From Frankiales bacterium (GTDB lineage: Bacteria > Actinomycetota > Actinomycetes > Mycobacteriales > SCTD01): a stretch of DNA of 64,000 bases. A model generated the notes under the pieces. It was given only the letters and a program-made list of their open reading frames with translations. It was not told where the DNA came from and made no database searches. The stretch is from contig JAOPVP010000055.1 in NCBI GenBank assembly GCA_025966135.1, positions 42,165 through 106,164 on the forward strand, in the 5' to 3' direction. Both the position numbers and the translations under genes were made by a program. Shown one piece after another: positions 60,214-64,000 of this stretch (position 1 is the stretch's first letter; each line of letters starts with the position of its first letter).

Positions 60214-61259
60214 TCGCCGACGCCGGAGAGCTCCAGGGCCTCCACGGCGACCCGCAGGGTGCGCTTGCGCTCTTCGAGGTCGCCGGTCGACGGGGTGATG
60301 GTCAGCGTCGTGACGCCGCTCGCGGCGAGGACCTGCATCCGCTCGGCGATCCGCTCCTTGGAGCCCAGCAATGAGGTCTGGTCGAGGAACTCGAAGGGGA
60401 CGGCCGCGGCGGCCTCGTCGTATTTGCGGTCCAGGTAGAGGTCCTGGACCGCCTTGGCCGCCTCGTCGTAGCCCATCCGGACAGCGAGCTGGTTGTAGAA
60501 GTTCTTGTCACGCGAGCCCATGCCGCCGATGTAGAGCGCGGCGTACCAGCGAATCGGGTCGGCGCAGGCACGGGGGTCGTCACCGACGACGAGGGGCATC
60601 GACGGGACCACGTCGAAGCCCGCCATGGTCTTGCCCACCTTGGCCCGGCCGGCCTCGATGCTGGCGAGGGATTCCTTCGCGTAGTCGGGGCTGTAGAAGA
60701 TGGCCAGCCAGCCGTCGAAGAGCTCGCCGGTGAGCTCGAGGTTCTTCGGGCCGACAGCGGCGAGGTACATCGGGATCTGCTCGCGCACAGGGTGCACGGT
60801 GAGTTGAAGGGCCTTGCCGGGGCCGTCGGGCAGGGGCAGTACGTAGTGCTGGCCCTGGTAGCGGACCTTCTCCCGGCGCAGCGCCATCTTGACGATCTCG
60901 GTGTACTCCCGGGTGCGTCCGAGCGGCTTGTCGAACCGCACCCCGTGCCAGCCCTCGCTCACCTGCGGGCCGCTCACTCCGAGGCCGAGGCGGAAGCGGC
61001 CGCCGGACAGGCTGTCGAGGGTGGCGGCGGTCATCGCGCAGTTCGCCGGAGTGCGCCCGGGGATCTGGAAGATCGCCGAGCCGATGTCGATCTGGGTGGT
61101 CTGCGCCGCGACCCAGGACAAGATCGTCGGGGCGTCGGAGCCGTATGCCTCGGCGACCCAGGCGACCGCGTAGCCGAGACGGTCGGCCTCCTTGGCCAGC
61201 TCCAGGTTGTCGGCATCGTTGCCCATCCCCCAGTAGCCCATGTTGAGCCCGAGCTTCAC
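60210..61259 (-). CDS. LLM-class F420-dependent oxidoreductase
   Basis: The protein has 349 residues, a luciferase-like TIM barrel. The N-terminus KLGLNMGYWG, the RFRLGLGVSGPQVSEGW block (about 100-116) and PMYLAAVGPKNLELTGELFDGW (about 176-197) are typical of F420-dependent members. It reduces or oxidises an unknown substrate with coenzyme F420. The GTG at 61259 has GGGGAGG 5 nt upstream. It is first in the LLM-UppP2-UppP-CorA-DUF1345 chain, whose junctions all overlap or nearly touch. Confidence 0.9.
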   Translation of the reverse strand: MKLGLNMGYWGMGNDADNLELAKEADRLGYAVAWVAEAYGSDAPTILSWVAAQTTQIDIGSAIFQIPGRTPANCAMTAATLDSLSGGRFRLGLGVSGPQVSEGWHGVRFDKPLGRTREYTEIVKMALRREKVRYQGQHYVLPLPDGPGKALQLTVHPVREQIPMYLAAVGPKNLELTGELFDGWLAIFYSPDYAKESLASIEAGRAKVGKTMAGFDVVPSMPLVVGDDPRACADPIRWYAALYIGGMGSRDKNFYNQLAVRMGYDEAAKAVQDLYLDRKYDEAAAAVPFEFLDQTSLLGSKERIAERMQVLAASGVTTLTITPSTGDLEERKRTLRVAVEALELSGVGD

Positions 61260-61288
61260 GCTTGCCTCCCCGTTCGTCCTGTTGTCGG

Positions 61289-61298
61289 ACGGTAGCGT
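61289..61298. promoter_or_regulatory. Overlapping divergent -10 hexamers for the LLM and aldo/keto reductase genes
   Basis: Minus-strand TACCGT (61289-61294) serves the LLM gene with a 29-nt leader. Plus-strand TAGCGT (61293-61298) ends 7 nt before the aldo/keto reductase GTG. They share two bases, so polymerase can occupy only one at a time. Confidence 0.4.
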
Positions 61299-61305
61299 CC
61301 GCGCC

Positions 61306-62307
61306 GTGAAGCAGCGCCATCTGGGCCGTAGCGGCCTGATCGTCTCCCGCCTTGCCCTCGGCACCATGACCTGGGGCGGTGACACCGATGAGGATGACGC
61401 CGCCTCACAGCTGGTCGCGTTCCGAGACGCCGGCGGGACGCTCGTCGACACGGCGGACTCCTACGTGCAGGGCGAGAGCGAGCGGGTCCTCGGTCGGCTG
61501 CTGGCCGACGTCATCCCGCGCGACGAGGTCCTGGTGGCGACCAAGGCGCACAGCGTGGTGGGCAGCGGGCCGATGGGTCGCGGGTCCTCCCGAGGGCACC
61601 TGCTGTCGGCCCTCGATGCCTCCCTGAAGCGCCTGCAGACCGACTACGTCGACCTGTGGCAGCTGCACGCCTGGGATCCTCTGACGCCCTGGGAGGAGTC
61701 CCTCGCCGCGCTGGACTGGGCGGTGCAGTCCGGCCGGGTGCGCTACGCCGGGGTGTCCAACTTCAGCGGCTGGCAGCAGGGTGCCTGTGCCGCCTGGCAG
61801 CGGGCCGTCCCCGGCCGAGCCCCGCTGGTGTCCAACCAGGTCGAGTACTCGCTGCTCCAGCGCGGGGTCGAGCGCGAAGTCGTGCCGTCCGCCCAAGCGC
61901 AGGGCATCGGGCTCCTCCCCTGGTCCCCCCTCGGCCGGGGCGTGCTGACGGGCAAGTACCGCAACGGCTCCCCCGCCGACAGTCGCGGCAACTCCCAGCG
62001 CTTCAAGCCGTTCGTGGAGCCATACCTCGGCGAGTCGGCCCGCTCGGTGGTCGATGCGGTCCTCACGGCTGCTGACGGGCTGGGGGTCTCCCCCGTGGCC
62101 GTGGCGCTGGCCTGGGTGCGAGACCGACCGGGTGTCGTGGCACCGATCGTGGGCGCGCGCACCAGCGCGCAGCTGCAGGCCTCGCTGGCTGCCGAGACGG
62201 TCGACCTACCTGATGTCGTGCGCCGGGCCCTTGACGACGTGTCCGCGCCTGCCGTGGGATACCCCGAGGACATGCCACGGTGGTCCTCGGAGGACCTCGA
62301 GACCTAG
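61306..62307 (+). CDS. Aldo/keto reductase
   Basis: The protein has 333 residues in a TIM barrel. The catalytic tetrad is visible: Asp in LVDTADSY (about 46-53), Tyr in the same block, Lys in VATKAH (about 81) and His in LWQLHAWD (about 118). C-terminal IVGART binds NADPH. Substrate unknown. GTG 61306 with a leaderless -10. It is followed closely by the DUF5703 gene. Confidence 0.93.
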   Translation: MKQRHLGRSGLIVSRLALGTMTWGGDTDEDDAASQLVAFRDAGGTLVDTADSYVQGESERVLGRLLADVIPRDEVLVATKAHSVVGSGPMGRGSSRGHLLSALDASLKRLQTDYVDLWQLHAWDPLTPWEESLAALDWAVQSGRVRYAGVSNFSGWQQGACAAWQRAVPGRAPLVSNQVEYSLLQRGVEREVVPSAQAQGIGLLPWSPLGRGVLTGKYRNGSPADSRGNSQRFKPFVEPYLGESARSVVDAVLTAADGLGVSPVAVALAWVRDRPGVVAPIVGARTSAQLQASLAAETVDLPDVVRRALDDVSAPAVGYPEDMPRWSSEDLET

Positions 62308-62310
62308 GCT
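62305..62310 (+). promoter_or_regulatory. -10 hexamer of the DUF5703 gene (leaderless), overlapping the upstream stop
   Basis: TAGGCT ends 7 nt before the ATG at 62318. Its TAG is the stop of the aldo/keto reductase gene. Confidence 0.45.
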
Positions 62311-62317
62311 GGTGACA

Positions 62318-62512
62318 ATGGCCGACTACGAGTACCGCGCGCTGAAACTGCCCCATGGGGTGACCAGCGGGCACGCGCACGAGGTGCTCGGGATCCACGC
62401 CGAGTACGGCGACTGGGAGTTGGCCCAGCACGCCATCTGGCCGGACGGTCGCCGCAAGGTGACCGTCCGTCGTCGCGTACGGCCCGAACCGCAACCGCCA
62501 CTGCCCAGCTAG
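62318..62512 (+). CDS. DUF5703 family small protein
   Basis: The protein has 64 residues. The pattern MADYEYRALKLP, then GDWELAQHAIWPDGRRKVTVRRRV, matches a small actinobacterial family of unknown function. Beta-strand-rich, basic C-terminus. The stop overlaps the end of the convergent M20 peptidase by 4 nt. Confidence 0.8.
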   Translation: MADYEYRALKLPHGVTSGHAHEVLGIHAEYGDWELAQHAIWPDGRRKVTVRRRVRPEPQPPLPS

Positions 62513-63810
62513 CTGTTCTCCAGGAAGCGGTCGAGGACGCGGGTGCCGAAGGCCAGCGCGTCGAGCGGCACCCGCTCGTCGATGCCGTGGAACATGCCCG
62601 AGAAGTCCAGCCCTGCAGGCAGTTTCAGGGGCGAGAAGCCGAAGCAGCGGATCCCGAGCCGGCTGAAACTCTTGGCGTCCGTGCCGCCCGACAGGGTGTA
62701 CGGCACGGGCCGCGCTCCGGGGTCCTCGGCCTTCAGCGCACCGGCCATCGCGTCGACCAACGCCCCCTCGAACTCGGTCTCGAGCGCGATGTCGTAGTGC
62801 ACGTACTCCCTGGTGATCCCCTCACCGAGTACGGCGTCGATCTCGGCCTCCCACTCCTTCTCGAAGCCGGGGAGGAAGCGGCCGTCCACCATGGCGTGGG
62901 CCGTGCCGGGGATGACGTTGTGCTTGTAGCCGGCGTCGAGCATGGTCGGGTTGGCGGTGTTGCGCAGGGTTGCCCCGATGATGCGTGCCATCGGGCCGAG
63001 CTGCGCGACGGTGCCTTCCATGTCGTTCGGGTCGAGCTCGAGCCCGAAGGCCTCCCCGATCTCGTCGAGGAAGGCCCGGACCGTCTTGGTCACGTGGATC
63101 GGGAACTGGTGGCTGCCGACGCGGGCGACGGCCTCGCAAAGCCGGGTCACGGCGTTGTCGTCGTTGATCATCGAGCCGTGGCCAGCGGTGCCGGAGGCCG
63201 TCAGGCGCATCCAGGCCATGCCCTTCTGCGCCGTCTCGATCAGGTACAGCCGCAGGTCGTCGTTGACGCTGAGCGAGAAGCCCCCCACCTCGCTGATGGC
63301 CTCGGTGCAACCGTCGAACAGCTCGGGGTGGTTCGCGACCAGCCACTGGGCCCCGAAGACCCCGCCGGCCTCCTCGTCTGCGACGAACGCCAGGACGACG
63401 TCCCGGGGGGGCTTGCGGCCTTGGCGCATCCGGTCCCTGACCACTGCCAGCGTCATGGCGTCCATGTCGAGCATGTCCACCGCGCCCCGGCCCCAGACGC
63501 AGCCGTCCGCCACCTCGGCCGCGAACGGGTCGTAGGTCCAGTCCTTGGGCTGCGCGGGGACCACGTCCAGGTGGCCGTGAATGAGCAGGGCACCGCGGCT
63601 GCTGTCCTCGCCCTCCATGCGGGCCACGACGCTGGTGCGGTTCTGCGCGGACTCGAGGACCTGCGGTTCGAGGCCGACCTCGGCCAGCTTGCCGGCGACG
63701 TACTCCGCGGCCTCCCGCTCGCCCTTGCCCCGGCCGGTGCCGTCGTTGACGCTCTCGAACCGGATCAGGTCGCGCAGGAGCTCGACGGCCTCGTCCTGGG
63801 GGCTGGTCAT
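62509..63810 (-). CDS. M20 family metallopeptidase
   Basis: The protein has 433 residues. Zinc ligands: HGHLDVV (about 78-84), Asp in RGAVDMLDM (about 113) and Glu pair in DEEAGG (about 145-150). The dimerisation lid is at about 195-310 (GTAGHGSM at its start), and a C-terminal SGGTDAKSF block carries the last His/Asp region. It is a carboxypeptidase or aminoacylase type hydrolase. AGGAGG is 6 nt before the ATG. Confidence 0.93.
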   Translation of the reverse strand: MTSPQDEAVELLRDLIRFESVNDGTGRGKGEREAAEYVAGKLAEVGLEPQVLESAQNRTSVVARMEGEDSSRGALLIHGHLDVVPAQPKDWTYDPFAAEVADGCVWGRGAVDMLDMDAMTLAVVRDRMRQGRKPPRDVVLAFVADEEAGGVFGAQWLVANHPELFDGCTEAISEVGGFSLSVNDDLRLYLIETAQKGMAWMRLTASGTAGHGSMINDDNAVTRLCEAVARVGSHQFPIHVTKTVRAFLDEIGEAFGLELDPNDMEGTVAQLGPMARIIGATLRNTANPTMLDAGYKHNVIPGTAHAMVDGRFLPGFEKEWEAEIDAVLGEGITREYVHYDIALETEFEGALVDAMAGALKAEDPGARPVPYTLSGGTDAKSFSRLGIRCFGFSPLKLPAGLDFSGMFHGIDERVPLDALAFGTRVLDRFLENS

Positions 63811-63840
63811 CGGGGTCCTCCTGTGGTTGTCGGGATCTGC

Positions 63841-63846
63841 ACGCTA
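63841..63846 (-). promoter_or_regulatory. -10 hexamer upstream of the M20 peptidase gene
   Basis: TAGCGT on the minus strand lies about 30 nt before the ATG, leaving a leader with AGGAGG. Confidence 0.35.
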
Positions 63847-63873
63847 ACGCGCCGCCCCCAGCGGGGCTTTCGC

Positions 63874-63879
63874 TATAGT
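63874..63879 (+). promoter_or_regulatory. -10 hexamer of the tRNA-Leu gene
   Basis: TATAGT lies 34 nt before the tRNA. It is one of the best -10 matches in the window. A -35 is not clear. Confidence 0.5.
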
Positions 63880-63913
63880 TGTCGGGAGGTCCGGGTCCAC
63901 CCGGGCTCACCCT

Positions 63914-64000
63914 GTCCGGGTGGCGGAATTGGCAGACGCGCTAGCTTGAGGTGCTAGTTCTCAGTGATGGGAATGGGGGTTCAAGTCCCCCCTCGGACAC
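63914..64000 (+). tRNA. tRNA-Leu (anticodon GAG)
   Basis: The acceptor stem GTCCGGG (63914-63920) pairs with CTCGGAC (63992-63998). The anticodon stem CTAGC/GCTAG encloses the loop TTGAGGT, with GAG at 63948-63950. A long variable arm follows, as in class II tRNAs. The T-arm TTCAAGT loop is flanked by G and C runs. The discriminator A is at 63999; the window ends before it can be seen whether CCA is encoded. Confidence 0.96.

Noticed and set aside
1..64000. Insertion sequences, prophage or integrative elements
   Set aside because: No transposase, integrase, phage structural gene, or flanking repeat was seen; gene order is that of a core chromosome.

Overview
The window is about 70% GC chromosomal DNA from an actinomycete (Actinomycetota). 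The evidence is a complete Pup-proteasome locus (pup, prcB, prcA, mpa/arc, dop, pafA, pafB, pafC), rbpA, the mycothiol gene mshC, an F420-type luciferase-like oxidoreductase, a polyprenol-phosphomannose synthase beside lnt, and several actinobacterial protein families of unknown function. I see no insertion sequence, prophage or CRISPR array. A good candidate XerCD dif site at 4068-4095 suggests a circular replicon with this window in or near the terminus.

Layout. 1-5.6 kb: the 3' end of a chorismate-binding enzyme, a HAD phosphatase, a membrane-anchored substrate-binding/VWA protein with a coiled-coil partner, the dif candidate, and a secreted double NlpC/P60 protein. 5.6-9.1 kb: rbpA behind a sigma-R type promoter, fxsA, and the coupled lnt-ppm pair. 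9.1-18.2 kb: an amidohydrolase, then a lysine-catabolism block in which lat-pcd (plus strand) converges on an operon of acyl-CoA dehydrogenase, Lrp regulator, class III CoA-transferase and ThDP enzyme. 18.2-26.7 kb: a 5'-3' exonuclease, glpD, a LysX/MprF-like membrane protein, a Ski2-type helicase and tatA-tatC.

26.7-39.9 kb is the Pup-proteasome locus, read on the minus strand. Two plus-strand genes (a 645-residue secreted protein and a coiled-coil protein) lie between pup and dop, and a truncated EndoVII-like frame lies between pup and prcB. 39.9-44.6 kb: ferredoxin, trmI, an M50 protease with CBS domains, a FAH-family hydrolase and a RecB-family nuclease with a probable Fe-S cluster. 44.6-54.8 kb: a class II aldolase, a HAD hydrolase, metH, a universal stress protein coupled to a PAC2 protein, mshC, a secreted metzincin, and the DUF3090/SCO1664-family pair. 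54.9-64 kb: an ArsR regulator coupled to a SRPBCC/maleylpyruvate-isomerase fusion, a histidine phosphatase, a CorA-like transporter, two tandem UppP paralogs, an LLM oxidoreductase, an aldo/keto reductase, a DUF5703 protein, an M20 peptidase and tRNA-Leu(GAG).

Two organisational features recur. First, at least 19 genes have a TANNNT -10 hexamer ending 6 or 7 nt before the start codon, the mark of leaderless transcripts. I used this to choose several starts. Second, stop and start codons often overlap in NTGA form; in two cases the start appears to be CTG (SCO1664-family gene at 54234, UppP paralog at 60213). Pupylation, proteolysis, PafBC control, mycothiol and sigma-R features all point to proteostasis and redox-stress handling in the middle of the window.
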